Shown: positions 22,480 through 32,389 of the stretch, piece after piece
Numbering within the stretch: the first letter of the stretch is position 1
Layout of the letters: each line of letters starts with the position of its first letter
NCBI GenBank assembly: GCA_025766275.1
Contig: JAFKAC010000084.1
Span: 124,001 to 188,000, forward strand
Origin: Lactarius indigo
Lineage: Eukaryota > Basidiomycota > Agaricomycetes > Russulales > Russulaceae
Reading direction: 5' to 3'
Length of the DNA stretch: 64,000 bases
Notes under the pieces: generated by a model
Told to the model about the DNA's origin: nothing
What the model saw: only the letters and a program-made list of their open reading frames with translations
The model's database searches: none
Position numbers and translations under genes: made by a program

Positions 22480-25400
22480 ACCCATCGGCCTGGGTGAGGG
22501 CTTTAAATTGTAATTCTGTAATCATGACGCGCTTTCGTTCCCTTCGAATTCCAGTCTCGATTCGTACGAATTACCGAATGGCCGACATAAAAGCATTGGT
22601 GGACTCGGGGGCCACCGACAACTTCATACACCCGAACTTCATCAAGAAAATGGGCATCGGGACCCAGCAACTAATCCGACCACGAAAGGTCTGGAATATA
22701 GATAGTACGGAAAACAAAGCTGGGTCCATCACTCACTTCACCGATCTGGACGTCTACGCCAATGGGTATCACAGGACTATGAGATTCCTTATCACAAATC
22801 TCGGAAATGAAGAAGTCGTCCTAGGTTACCCCTGGTTGGCAACCTACGAACCAACCATTAATTGGCGAGACGCAGTCATACATGAAAAGATCATGCCGGT
22901 AGTGATCAGCACACAGGACAGTCTGGACCGTCACACCGTCATCGCGACCGCTCTAACTAACGATGAGAAGGAAGCGATAGCCCTCGAATTGGACGAGGAG
23001 GATGCGTACTTGCGAGCAACTACGTCCACGGAGTTGGCAATCCAAGCCAAAAAGGAGGAAACGCCCGTAGAGCTGCCGGCAGTCTACCATGCCTTCCAAC
23101 AACTCTTCAGCGAAGAAGCGTCACAACGATTCCCCCCCGCTAGGCCGTGGGACCACGCGATAGACTTCAAGCCGGATACCCCTTCGGCAATAGATTGCAA
23201 AATATACCCACTAACACAAGAAGAAGAAGGGAAACTCAAGGAGTTTCTAGACGAGAAGTTGCAGCAAGGATATCTGCGACCCTCCATATCCCCGTACGCA
23301 TCATCATTTTTCTTTGTCAAAAAGAAGGACGGAAAACTACGCCCCGTGCAGGACTATCGCATCATCAACTCGTACACCATACGAAATCAATACCCACTCC
23401 CCCTCATTCAGGACCTCATCTACGACCTCAGTAACGCCCATATCTATACGAAGCTCGACATCCGCTGGGGATATAATAACATCCGAATACGAGACGGCGA
23501 CCAGGAAAAGGCGGCTTTCAAGACCAAATTTGGCCTTTTTGAACCAACGGTAATGTTCTTTGGTCTCACCAACTCCCCGGCCACCTTCCAAACAATGATG
23601 AATCACATCTATCGTGATACCATCGCAAAACACGAACTCCGCGGTACCGCTATCCGGGTTTACATGGACAACATTGGCATCGCCACAAGGGAAGGCGCTA
23701 CATCCGCTGACCACATAGCCGCGGTAACGGACGTTCTTCGTGTCGCTCAGGAACACGACCTCTACTTCAAGCTCGAAAAATGCCTTTTCCACCAACCTCG
23801 GATGGATTACCTGGGGGTAATCCTTGAAAAGGGGGTAACACGCATGGACCCGGTAAAAGTTCGCGGCATCAGGGACTGGCCGACACCAACCAAGGTCAGG
23901 GACGTACGGTCATTTTTAGGCTTCTGTAACTTTTACCGCCTTTTCATCCGAGGTTTCGCAACCCATGCACGACCACTCAACCGGTTGACAAGGAAAGATG
24001 CTGAGTGGAACTGGGGGGACGATGAAGAGCGGGCCTTCAAGACCCTCAAACGACTCATAACGGAAGAACCAGTACTCGCACACCCTAACTTACAAGATCA
24101 GTTCGAGCTAGAGGTCGACGCATCAGGATTCGCGGTAGGCGCAGTACTCTTACAAAAGAAAAATGACGGTCACAAGCATCCCATAGGATACTATTCGGCA
24201 ACGCTGAATGAAGTGGAGCGGAACTACGACATTTACAACCTCGAACTTCTCGCCATTGTCAAAGCCCTTCGCCACTGGAGACCTCTGCTCGCAGGATCTC
24301 CGCACAAGATCAAAATATTCTCAGACCACCTAAACCTCCAATACTGGAAGACTCCGCAAAAGATCAGCCGAAGGGTCGCCCGGGAAGTACTAGAACTAAT
24401 GGAGTACGACTTCGAAATCCATCACATCAAAGGAAAGAACAATGGTAGAGCGGATGCGCTATCACGACGACCGGACTACGACCAGGGAGAGGGAGATAAC
24501 CAAGGTGTAGTCGTCTTACCTCCGGAGGTGTTCATACGAGCCGCTAATGCCGCGCGCACGTTGGAAATACACCCGATGATGCAACCGCCGAGACGACGAC
24601 AAGACCCCGCCATAATCAAAACCTGGGTCGATGCCCATCGCCTCAAGAAGATAGAGGGAGAATGGTATAAGGACGGGCGACTGGTAGTTACGGGACCCAT
24701 GACAACGTACCGGGCCATCATACAAGACCATCACGACCCACCGGTACACGGACACCCCGGAATAAGCAGGACACAACGGATCGTAGAGCGACACCACTGG
24801 TGGCCGAGTATCCGCCGGGACGTATATGAGTACGTTACAGGATGTGCTGACTGTCAACGAATCAAAGTCAACACAAGGCCAACCCAGGCTCCACTACATC
24901 CAATCACCGCTGCCAAGGACGCCCCTCCCTTCCATACCATTGCTCTTGACTTCATCACCAAGTTGCCGACCTCGCAATCATACGACAGCATTCTAACCGT
25001 CACCGATCATGATTGCAGCAAAGCATCCATATTTATCCCCTGCAACGAAGACATCACAGCAGAGGGAACTGCCATCCTGTACGTCAATCACGTGTTCAAA
25101 CGATTCGGATTACCGCGTAAAGTTATCAGTGACCGAGATCCCCGGTTTACCTCCAAATTCACGCGAGAAATATGCCGCATACTGGGTATTCAACAGAACA
25201 TTTCCACGGCTTATCACCCGCGCACGGACGGACAGTCGGAACGGACCAATCAGTGGCTCGAACAGTATCTGCGATTCTGGGCCAACGAGCGTCAAGATAA
25301 TTGGGCGGCATATCTCCCGATAGCAGAATTCGCTCACAACAACTGGCCCCATGAACACATGAAACAGTCGCCATTCATGCTTCTGATGGGATACAACCCG

Positions 25401-27200
25401 ACCACCGATTGGACGGATAAGCCATCCCCAATCCCGAACGTAATCACCAGACTGACACAATTAAAGGAGGCGCGCCAGCTTGCCCAAGACCTTATCAAAA
25501 AGGCACAAGATAGCTGGATCAAACACAAAGATACCCCACGCTATCAAGTCGGTGATCAGGTGTGGCTGGAAGGGAAGCATCTACGGACCAATCAACCCAC
25601 GACAAAGTTGGCGGCGCGACGCCACGGACCATTTAAAGTAGTACAGGTGATGTCCCCATACAACTACCGTCTCGAACTTCCCACACAGTGGAGCATCCAT
25701 CCAGTGTTTCATATCGATCTTCTCACGCCATACAAACGAACGGCCTTTCATGGCGAAAACTTTCCACGACCACCGCCGGACCTTGTGGAAGGAGAAGAGG
25801 AATATGAAGTCGAGGCCATTCTGGACTCGCGGCATTTCGGCCGCCGCAAAAAGCTCCAGTACCTCATCAAATGGAAGGGTTATCCGGACTCGGAGAACCA
25901 GTGGGTCGACAAAGATGACGTATTTGCACCAGAAGCGATCAAGGCGTATCAGGAGGACCAGACGGGTGCGCGATCTCTTAAAAGCCAGCCCATAGACGAC
26001 CAGAGAGAGTATCCCTCTCACCTCCGCTCCATTAAAACGTCTATGCCCACTTCTCCTCTCAGACATGTCACCACGGCGATCCTCCTCGACCAAGTCGCAC
26101 AAGACGCCGCCAACCTCATCGAAGACGACGAAGAAACCGTGGTTCAACAGGTCCAGCTCACTCCGTACACACCTGCAAACATGCGAGCGGGGTATATCAC
26201 CGCTCAAGAATGGGCTAATGTCTTACAGAGATTCCCCGACCCGACTCACCAGCCCGACGACGAGCAGCAGCATGCCGTCGCTCACATCTTCAGAGACGAC
26301 AACGGCAATCGAGAACCCATCGCCATCATTCCCCCAGGTGACGACCTCATCGGCACAAGGGGAATTCTCCCTGCCGATCGTCCCCTCGAAGACCCAACAG
26401 GAGTTAGAAGCAGCGGAGGACTGGCGGAGGATGGCGAAGGAGTGGGCCGACGAACAACTGCGCTTAGCGCAGAGGAGATTGAGCGAGTTGCGGCAGCGCA
26501 GGCAGCGCTCCCTAACGACGAGGCTCACACTGACGACGAGGATTACTACCCGGTCAGACACCCCCTCCTTCGAACGCACAGCCACCCTACTAATTCCCGA
26601 ATCACCCCCTGGCTCGTTCACACCGACGGAACCCCCATGTCTCGAGGACATGTGCGACTGCCCGGCGTCGCACTTCACACCCCCATCACGCACGACGACG
26701 ACCCTGCGCAGGTCCTTGCGCCTGAAGGGTTCAGGGCGAATCGACAGCCCCATTACATTCACTTCCCCATCACCGGACCCGATGGCGTAGAGAGGAACGC
26801 CAGTCACGTCCAAATTGTCGGAGGTGCGAATCCCTTTGTACTGGGGCTCATCCCCGGTTCCCCCCATCTTTACGGCAAACCCCTCTACGCCTTCCCGATG
26901 CTATCGGCCGCGGGACGCGCCTTCATCGCCCACGAGGACCTAGTCATCCTCGCCTCCGACAAGATCACGGACCGCGCGCTGAATCGCATCGGGGACAAGT
27001 CCCTGACTGCGGAGGTGACGCGCTATCGAGCGGCCGCGTACGAAGAAGAACGGCTCGCCGCCCGCATCCGCCAACTCCAGGCTATGCGGCTGTCAGCGAG
27101 GGACGACAAGAGGGACTGCATTTATCGGTTGGAGAGGGCGAACGTGTTCGAGAGGATCAGCGACGAGCAGTCGACTTGGACTGCGCGAGACTTTCGGTGA
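22449..27200 (+). CDS. pol: Pol of element B (PR-RT-RNaseH-IN-chromodomain-tail), RT active site mutated
   Basis: Uninterrupted frame of 1583 codons, in -1 relative to gag. Protease LVDSGATDNF (residues 50-59). RT from about 270, with GKLRPVQDYR near 295 and YMDN at 405-408 (23661-23672); the second Asp of the family YMDD is replaced by Asn through a G-to-A at a CpG (23670). RNase H follows (VDASG near 556). Integrase has the HHCC zinc site (about 760-803) and D-D-E residues near 833, 895 and 930. The GPF module is near 1057 and the chromodomain spans about 1117-1170 (YEVEAILD..WKGYPDSENQW). A 400-residue tail ends in a charged coiled coil. The pol product makes and inserts cDNA; the chromodomain is expected to target histone marks. 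Confidence 0.93.
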   Translation: MGERGFSERLNPSAWVRALNCNSVIMTRFRSLRIPVSIRTNYRMADIKALVDSGATDNFIHPNFIKKMGIGTQQLIRPRKVWNIDSTENKAGSITHFTDLDVYANGYHRTMRFLITNLGNEEVVLGYPWLATYEPTINWRDAVIHEKIMPVVISTQDSLDRHTVIATALTNDEKEAIALELDEEDAYLRATTSTELAIQAKKEETPVELPAVYHAFQQLFSEEASQRFPPARPWDHAIDFKPDTPSAIDCKIYPLTQEEEGKLKEFLDEKLQQGYLRPSISPYASSFFFVKKKDGKLRPVQDYRIINSYTIRNQYPLPLIQDLIYDLSNAHIYTKLDIRWGYNNIRIRDGDQEKAAFKTKFGLFEPTVMFFGLTNSPATFQTMMNHIYRDTIAKHELRGTAIRVYMDNIGIATREGATSADHIAAVTDVLRVAQEHDLYFKLEKCLFHQPRMDYLGVILEKGVTRMDPVKVRGIRDWPTPTKVRDVRSFLGFCNFYRLFIRGFATHARPLNRLTRKDAEWNWGDDEERAFKTLKRLITEEPVLAHPNLQDQFELEVDASGFAVGAVLLQKKNDGHKHPIGYYSATLNEVERNYDIYNLELLAIVKALRHWRPLLAGSPHKIKIFSDHLNLQYWKTPQKISRRVAREVLELMEYDFEIHHIKGKNNGRADALSRRPDYDQGEGDNQGVVVLPPEVFIRAANAARTLEIHPMMQPPRRRQDPAIIKTWVDAHRLKKIEGEWYKDGRLVVTGPMTTYRAIIQDHHDPPVHGHPGISRTQRIVERHHWWPSIRRDVYEYVTGCADCQRIKVNTRPTQAPLHPITAAKDAPPFHTIALDFITKLPTSQSYDSILTVTDHDCSKASIFIPCNEDITAEGTAILYVNHVFKRFGLPRKVISDRDPRFTSKFTREICRILGIQQNISTAYHPRTDGQSERTNQWLEQYLRFWANERQDNWAAYLPIAEFAHNNWPHEHMKQSPFMLLMGYNPTTDWTDKPSPIPNVITRLTQLKEARQLAQDLIKKAQDSWIKHKDTPRYQVGDQVWLEGKHLRTNQPTTKLAARRHGPFKVVQVMSPYNYRLELPTQWSIHPVFHIDLLTPYKRTAFHGENFPRPPPDLVEGEEEYEVEAILDSRHFGRRKKLQYLIKWKGYPDSENQWVDKDDVFAPEAIKAYQEDQTGARSLKSQPIDDQREYPSHLRSIKTSMPTSPLRHVTTAILLDQVAQDAANLIEDDEETVVQQVQLTPYTPANMRAGYITAQEWANVLQRFPDPTHQPDDEQQHAVAHIFRDDNGNREPIAIIPPGDDLIGTRGILPADRPLEDPTGVRSSGGLAEDGEGVGRRTTALSAEEIERVAAAQAALPNDEAHTDDEDYYPVRHPLLRTHSHPTNSRITPWLVHTDGTPMSRGHVRLPGVALHTPITHDDDPAQVLAPEGFRANRQPHYIHFPITGPDGVERNASHVQIVGGANPFVLGLIPGSPHLYGKPLYAFPMLSAAGRAFIAHEDLVILASDKITDRALNRIGDKSLTAEVTRYRAAAYEEERLAARIRQLQAMRLSARDDKRDCIYRLERANVFERISDEQSTWTARDFR
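22461..22467 (+). promoter_or_regulatory. -1 ribosomal frameshift heptamer, element B
   Basis: G GGT TTT in the gag frame fits the X XXY YYZ rule for simultaneous slippage. A shift of -1 continues directly into pol. It lies 9 nt before the gag stop codon at 22477-22479. The same heptamer occurs at 7727 (C), 57751-57757 (D, minus) and 62387-62393 (E, minus). Confidence 0.75.
23826..23836 (+). promoter_or_regulatory. Internal (central) polypurine tract, element B
   Basis: GAAAAGGGGGT repeats the 3' tract GAAAAGGGGGTGA at 27218-27230. It lies within a 35-nt block (23802-23836) that does not vary between B, C, D, E and G although nearby third codon positions do. Confidence 0.55.
26065..26790 (+). 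CDS. Overlapping +1-frame ORF in the pol tail of element B
   Basis: An ATG-initiated 241-codon ORF in the +1 frame of pol, basic and Ser/Thr-rich, with a central charged block W(R/K)(R/K)xAxEWxxEQLxxAxxR followed by ELRQRRQR. Equivalent ORFs with the same start point exist in G (49090-49815) and D (54156-53446, minus). H and C keep the W..EQL block in the same relative frame. The pol frame through this block is poorly conserved. It could be a real overlapping gene, a frameshift product or an ancestral frame. Confidence 0.4.
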   Translation: MSPRRSSSTKSHKTPPTSSKTTKKPWFNRSSSLRTHLQTCERGISPLKNGLMSYRDSPTRLTSPTTSSSMPSLTSSETTTAIENPSPSFPQVTTSSAQGEFSLPIVPSKTQQELEAAEDWRRMAKEWADEQLRLAQRRLSELRQRRQRSLTTRLTLTTRITTRSDTPSFERTATLLIPESPPGSFTPTEPPCLEDMCDCPASHFTPPSRTTTTLRRSLRLKGSGRIDSPITFTSPSPDPMA

Positions 27201-27230
27201 GTCTGGAGTCTCACGCTGAAAAGGGGGTGA

Positions 27231-27683
27231 TGTTACGGTCTCGCGTATTGGACCCTTACTGTACCGGTTGTGGCTACGGCTGTAAGGTATATTAGTCACG
27301 GACTCGGGGTTTATGATAGGAGTTAGGTGTTGAAGGATGACTCGATCCTAGTACAAGTAGTAGTAGTATTAGGATTGCGGTACTTACGCGATACGTTGGA
27401 CGCTACGATACGGTGACTCATAGCAGCGCTTGAAAGCCTGCTCTTCTTGTATTTAAGGTAGCTGCGGAAGACCAAGATACGCCATCTTGGTCTTCTTCAA
27501 TCGTCACTTCTCTTCTTCTCTAAAGACGCGCCTTCCATCCAGGGAAGAGCCTTATTCCAAACTCTAGTGTCTGCGTACATCTAGAACCCGCCTTCGAGCC
27601 ATACACCTTCGCGTGTGATTAGCTAAGTCATAGAAGTCGCCTTAATCGAGCTCAAGTCGAGCTGACGTCGTGATGGCGTTACA
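27231..27683 (+). repeat. 3' LTR of element B
   Basis: 453 bp, preceded by polypurine tract GAAAAGGGGGTGA (27218-27230). It matches the 5' LTR except for C-to-T at two CpG sites. Confidence 0.95.
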
Positions 27684-28602
27684 CCATTGCTGCCAGAGGG
27701 CAGCACTCTTCCAGTCTGGACAGAACTTCCGAAAGTCCTTTCCATCCTGCAATATACTGTTGACATCATTGCTAAGATCAGATGAACCGACGCTCAGCGG
27801 ACATGACCAAGGGATATGTATTTGATTGCTTACAAGCCTATCTTGAGGTCGTTGTCTTCACCCTCATATGCGGTTAGGACAATGGAGCGGATTCCGCATG
27901 TCTTATAAAGCTGACTTTGGAAGTCCTGGATGATCCGCTCACGCAGAGAGGATGCCATCCTACATAGGAGGTATATGAGGAATCAATCAACAGGTGATTT
28001 GGATATGTGCATACCTTGATTGAATGTTCTTTGGTGGTGTCTTCTCTGACCACTCCCTAGCAGACTCTTGATACTCCTCTTGATCCTCAATAGACAGTTC
28101 ATTCCATAGAGCAGTGGTTGCATCCTGAAGGGCCCCTATGAATGCAGGACTTCCTGGTTCTGTCCCAGAGGTCTCCTTTGCAAGCCTTAAGACCTCATCA
28201 CGGTTCAGGTGATAGAATGCATTCCTGGCGGACCATTTACGAGTAAACTTGATGTATTGACGCTTGGGGCGGACATAGTGGTTATAAAACCACTTGTGGA
28301 TTTTCTGGGATGGGAAATGAGAAGGATGGTCCGATATTCATAGTGAAACATGCCTTTCTTGCATCCTTCTCGTCAAAGGGTGTATTAGCGGGGCGGAGAT
28401 GATACAGCTCTCCCATAGCCTTCTCAACAATCCTAGTGTGATCATGAGTATCAGCCTCTTGGAACTTATCGAGATATTCTAGTAGAATGTCTCCATCTCG
28501 AGGGGTAATAGAGAATCCTGTGTTCACAGATTGCTCCCCATAGCTCTGTAAGCTTGAGGGATCTCCGCTACCATCAGAATCGTTGAGGTATTCATTCTGC
28601 AT

Positions 28603-29209
28603 AATGGATGAGATGAGGATGGATAGATGGACAAGGTATGGTGATTGAGAGGATGGACAAATGTACTAGGTGTGACGCTTAAGTGGATGGATATGAGCAT
28701 CTTATTGTGATGGCCAGTCATTAAATATGTTCCTGTGATACAATAGAGAATCGGATGATGGTCAGGAATGGTCCGACATCAAGCACCAATACAAAGAAAC
28801 TGTTTGAGCAATGTGGGGTCTCATATTGTGCAAGAGGATGTCCCGACGTGTAATAGCCATGGCATGACTTGGTATTACAATGTTCTAATAGTGGACCTCT
28901 GCACCTGAAGATGAGACATATGTGAAACATGTATGGACATGTGGAGACAACAGATGGGGCAGAAAAGAGCACTTGAGGATTTGATATGAGAGTGGACATA
29001 TGTGATGATATAATGGTCGTAGTACTTGTATCGGGCGAAGCGGACGTCCGGCTATGTATATCCGCCATACAGCCCATTCAATTGACATTTACATATAACA
29101 TGGTACAAGAATCGGGAGAAGCGGAAATCCGACCAACTATATCCGCTATATGTTCCATATGATCGACAGCTACATATGACACGTTACATGGGCTACGCAA
29201 TAGTGCAGA
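28603..29209. other. Spacer between genes X and Y with a two-copy repeat
   Basis: No coding motif was recognised. About 29022-29195 holds two diverged copies of a unit of roughly 85 bp. Each has a GTA(C)..ATCGGG(C/A)GAAGCGGA..TCCG core, then TATATCCGC(C/T)AT, then CATATAACATG or CATATGACACG. The motif GCGGAnnTCCG occurs in both copies. It could carry the promoter of gene X. Confidence 0.5.
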
Positions 29210-30244
29210 TCACCCGAGGGCGGCCGCAGTCTGTTCAATCTCAAGAACTACCTTGTGAAGCTCGTCATTTATGTCTTTCAAATTAGCCCTAAGCTTGGTG
29301 ACTGTTTCCCACAGTTGTGCAAGCCGAATCTTGAGCGCAGCTGTCCTGGCATCCAATTTGCCAAGGTCTTGGGGCTTTGTGGTGGCGGGGATGGTGATAC
29401 CCATCGGATGCATGGTGCCGGTGGGAGTGGATGTCCCGGGAGACGCAGACGGCTTTGTGGGGAGCTCCGCAGCACTATGAGTTACAGGGCGAGTCACCCC
29501 ACTGCGGACGTCCTGCGACTTGTCCGATGCAATGGGCTGTATGCATATGTCTTTAGGATCTGTGGGATGTGTGTAATAGATGTATAAATACGTACCCGTG
29601 CTTTCGGAACGCCCGCCTTTCTATCAGACGTCTTAGTAACGTTGGGCAGTTGTTCAGGATCTGCACCATCAAGATCCATGATATCTGAATCCTAGAATAG
29701 AGGTAATGTGTGAATATGATATAAAGCACACTTAGACATACCTGCGTCTCTGCAGACGTCGAGTCCACTAGGGATAAGTCAATGACAGCAGCAGAGGGTT
29801 TCCCCTTAGCTGCGGAGCCCGCCGGACCTCCCTGCGGGCGACCCACAAGCCTTTGAGATGCAGGGATGAGGTCCATGAAGTCGTCGAGTGGGGATGCACC
29901 CTGGACCTTCATCCTCTTCGCATCAGGCTGTAGGGGATGATGTTAGTATGTATCAGGCATATAGTGATGTAATTCCATACCTTGGTGTGTACATCCTTGT
30001 TACCCACCGCCTTAGGGAGTGGAATGACTGGAGATGGAACGCTTGACAGAAAGTCAAAGCCATCATCTTCCACAGCCGCTTTTGGGGCCGGCAGAGGTCC
30101 CATTGACTTGGACTTAGCACGATTCAGAGGCTTGATGGGAGCAGGCTTGGGCTTGATGGGAGGAGGCTGGGGCTTACTTGGGGCGGGCTGGGATCGCTCA
30201 GATGTGCGAGACTGAGAGCGGGAAGAGCGGGGAGCGTCGGACAT
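29210..30244 (-). CDS. Gene Y: Pro/Lys-rich protein with C-terminal coiled coil, cargo of KDZ element
   Basis: A four-exon model, 30244-29981, 29927-29742, 29691-29596 and 29536-29210, joins in phase with GT..AG introns of 50-60 nt and gives 290 residues. The N-terminus is rich in Ser/Arg, then Pro/Lys repeats (KPQPPPIKPKPAPIKP), then short acidic motifs (DDGFDFLSS, VIDLSL, IMDLDG). The last about 60 residues form a predicted heptad coiled coil (LKIRLAQLWETVTKLRANL). It shares the disordered-region-plus-coiled-coil plan of gene Z, with which it is divergently arranged (about 250 bp apart). No enzymatic motif is present and the function is unknown; a nuclear or DNA-associated role is only a guess. 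Confidence 0.6.
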
Positions 30245-30496
30245 AGTTGCTGTGCTCTGAGAAGTGAGGAGGCCTAGTTCAGCGAATATATTATTGTTTC
30301 AAACGTGTCCCAATCAGATTCGATGTGTACGCATATGTACATGTGATCTGTCTTCGATTGGAAGCATGGGATCGGACATCGGACATGGGTCGTGGGAAGT
30401 CCGATGGAGCCCGACATGGTTCTTTGGGGGTTATTCTGTGAGCACATATCTCTCCCATATCTCCCCCGTATATCCCACCCCGCCACATCACTTGCA

Positions 30497-32389
30497 ATGG
30501 CTAAGAAAGCTGTCACAGAATTGACGAAGGACGAAACTGTCATGCTTGTGATAGCTGCTAAGTGCCTGGCAGCAATTAGACACGTTGCGGAGGTCCCTAC
30601 AACGGCTGAGCAACTGGCCATGCTCAACAAGCATGTCAGTGTGGAGCTGGTAAGTCAGTCCGATAAATATACCGAGCAATAAACTGATACATGTTATAGA
30701 AGACAGTTAGTGCGATATTCAGACGGTATATAGACTGCCCCAAGAAGCCCAGGCTTCATGCAGTCACCCAGGTAATGGGATATGAGTGGGGGAACGCTAG
30801 GCGGGAGTCCCGCGATCCAGACTGGGAGAATGTAACCATCGATTACATTGCATCTCTATGCGAAGAACAAGAGAGAATAAGTCCGGACTGGCATGAAGCA
30901 TACTCATCTATCGATCTAAGCAAGTATTTGGAGGGTATTCAGCCGAAGAAGATGTGGTGGGCTCCTGTCAACGAATATGTGGATGATGGTACGTCCCCTG
31001 CATCCACTTGTTCCATCGCTCACTTGTGCCAAGTCGCTATGGATGAGCCAGCAGATGACCCGGTGGATGAGCCTGTAGATGGCTCCGCGGACGAGCTTGC
31101 GGACGAGCCTGCGGACGATCCTGCGGATGATCCCACGGATGATCCTGGAGATGGCTCAACTCATCCATCCAGACCAGAGTCGTCCCTCGCAAGTGCAACG
31201 CTTCCCGACAAGGGAAAGGCTCAAGCTGATCCACCACCATCTGAGGCTTCGAAGCACCCGTATGGCCTGCGGAACAAGAAGCGGCCTGCTCCGGCGAGCC
31301 CCAATGAACCAACTGTGGAGTCAGAGGAGACAACCCCTCGGAAGTCCGGCAAGTCGCAAGTTGAGGTGGTTATTTCATCCCCTCCTCGTGCTAAACAGCG
31401 CCCACGTCTTGAAGAGGACAGTACAGTTGAGGCCACGGGTCTGGTGAGCATTGTGGACTTATTCTATCGTTTTATTGGTTACTATATTCGCTGCAGGATA
31501 TGTGTGGCCCATGCATAACTCGCAAAGCAAAGGCGTGCAAGCCACAGGCCAATGTGAAGTGCCTGACATCCGCTTGCGTCGCCTGTGCGACTCTACACAA
31601 GACCTGCAGTCCACCTGCATCCTGGGGCATCAGGCTGCATTGGATGGGGGACGCCCGATCCGCCTCGTCCGTACGCACACAAACCCCAAGTAAGTCCGGT
31701 ATATTTCTGAACGCGAATGTGCCAGAGATATCACTTATAATATCTAGGCATTCTTGTGGATGCGCAAATTGAAGCTCTTGCGCAACGGGTGGACGAACTG
31801 TCCAACGAAATACGTGATTTGAAGAAGGACCAGGCCACATCGATGGAGGAGAACCATCGCGGACGACGTCGAATGAACCAGAAGTTGCAGGACGCTCTCC
31901 TCATGCTGGGAGTGCTCTTGGAGAAGCAGGGGGTCGATTCTTCCTCTATCCCTGGCATCGGACAGCCCGCTTCCAGTACCACTAATTCCCCTGGCCTCCA
32001 GGCCACATCTTCGCCGGGAATCCCCTTATCTTTACTCAAATTTTCAGATGCGCGTTCGAATGCATCATTGAAAACTTCAAGCGTCGTTTCAGAGCCCCGC
32101 CAAGTGATGGGTACGTATTATTCTTATACCGGATGTCCCGCTCTGACATGCGTTTCAAGTGGATCGATTGGGCGGAAGTGCCCCTGCCTCCAAGGCCGCA
32201 TCTGTCACCTCTCGCCATTCCGTGGCCTCACACCATTCCTCTGCGGGTGGGCCGCTGCGCCAACCATCAGGTGAGTAGTTTGTGTTTCTTGGCTGTTTCA
32301 TGCACACCTAACGTATGTTTCAAGTTGTGCATTCAGGTGGGAGTGCTTCATCACGCAGGCCATCGCCGGAGATCCCCCCCACACAGTAA
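30497..32389 (+). CDS. Gene Z: Cys-cluster and coiled-coil protein, cargo of KDZ element
   Basis: A six-exon model (30497-30649, 30700-31443, 31497-31689, 31748-32110, 32160-32270, 32337-32389) closes at 538 residues with all phases agreeing. It has a short helical N-terminus; a tryptophan-rich region (WGNARRES..DPDWENV..WWAPVNEY); an acidic minisatellite of Asp/Glu/Pro repeats (31040-31158); a basic stretch; a cysteine cluster CGPC..C..C..CVAC..C in exon 3 that resembles fungal zinc clusters; and a leucine heptad coiled coil in exon 4 (IEALAQRVDELSNEIRDLKK). Zinc cluster plus coiled coil suggests a DNA-binding dimer, as in fungal regulators, but the spacing is not the canonical Zn2Cys6. No nonsense change is present, unlike the neighbouring retroelements. 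Confidence 0.65.

Larger units (their letters stand above)
20027..27683 (+). mobile_element. Element B: full-length Ty3/gypsy chromodomain retrotransposon inside gene X
   Basis: 7657 bp with 453-bp LTRs that differ at two positions, both CpG transitions. It is flanked by CCATT (20022-20026 and 27684-27688). gag and pol are open from end to end, so insertion is recent, yet the RT catalytic box is YMDN instead of YMDD, which should abolish polymerase activity. It belongs to the same family as solo LTR 4653-5105 and fragment G. Confidence 0.97.
18965..28602 (-). pseudogene. Gene X: basidiomycete-expanded hypothetical protein, split by element B
   Basis: The reading runs from 28602 leftwards. 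An acidic N-terminus is followed by RKWSARNAFYHLNRDEV, an AFIGALQDATTALWNEL stretch, an SALWQQW block ending at 27684, then element B. It resumes at 20026 in the same frame (AQFGMQCFVK) and continues with ELPTVVSHDGYKAKVVQTLL and the tail DEECIPYDFEWKDPSKIRI..FRLLDHWRDRQ (19666-19440). Several introns of about 50 nt are apparent; the first fits best as a GC-AG intron near 28353. I recognise the layout as a large family of unknown function in mushroom genomes, but cannot name a function. Exons were not fully resolved at the 3' end (19204-18965). Confidence 0.6.
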
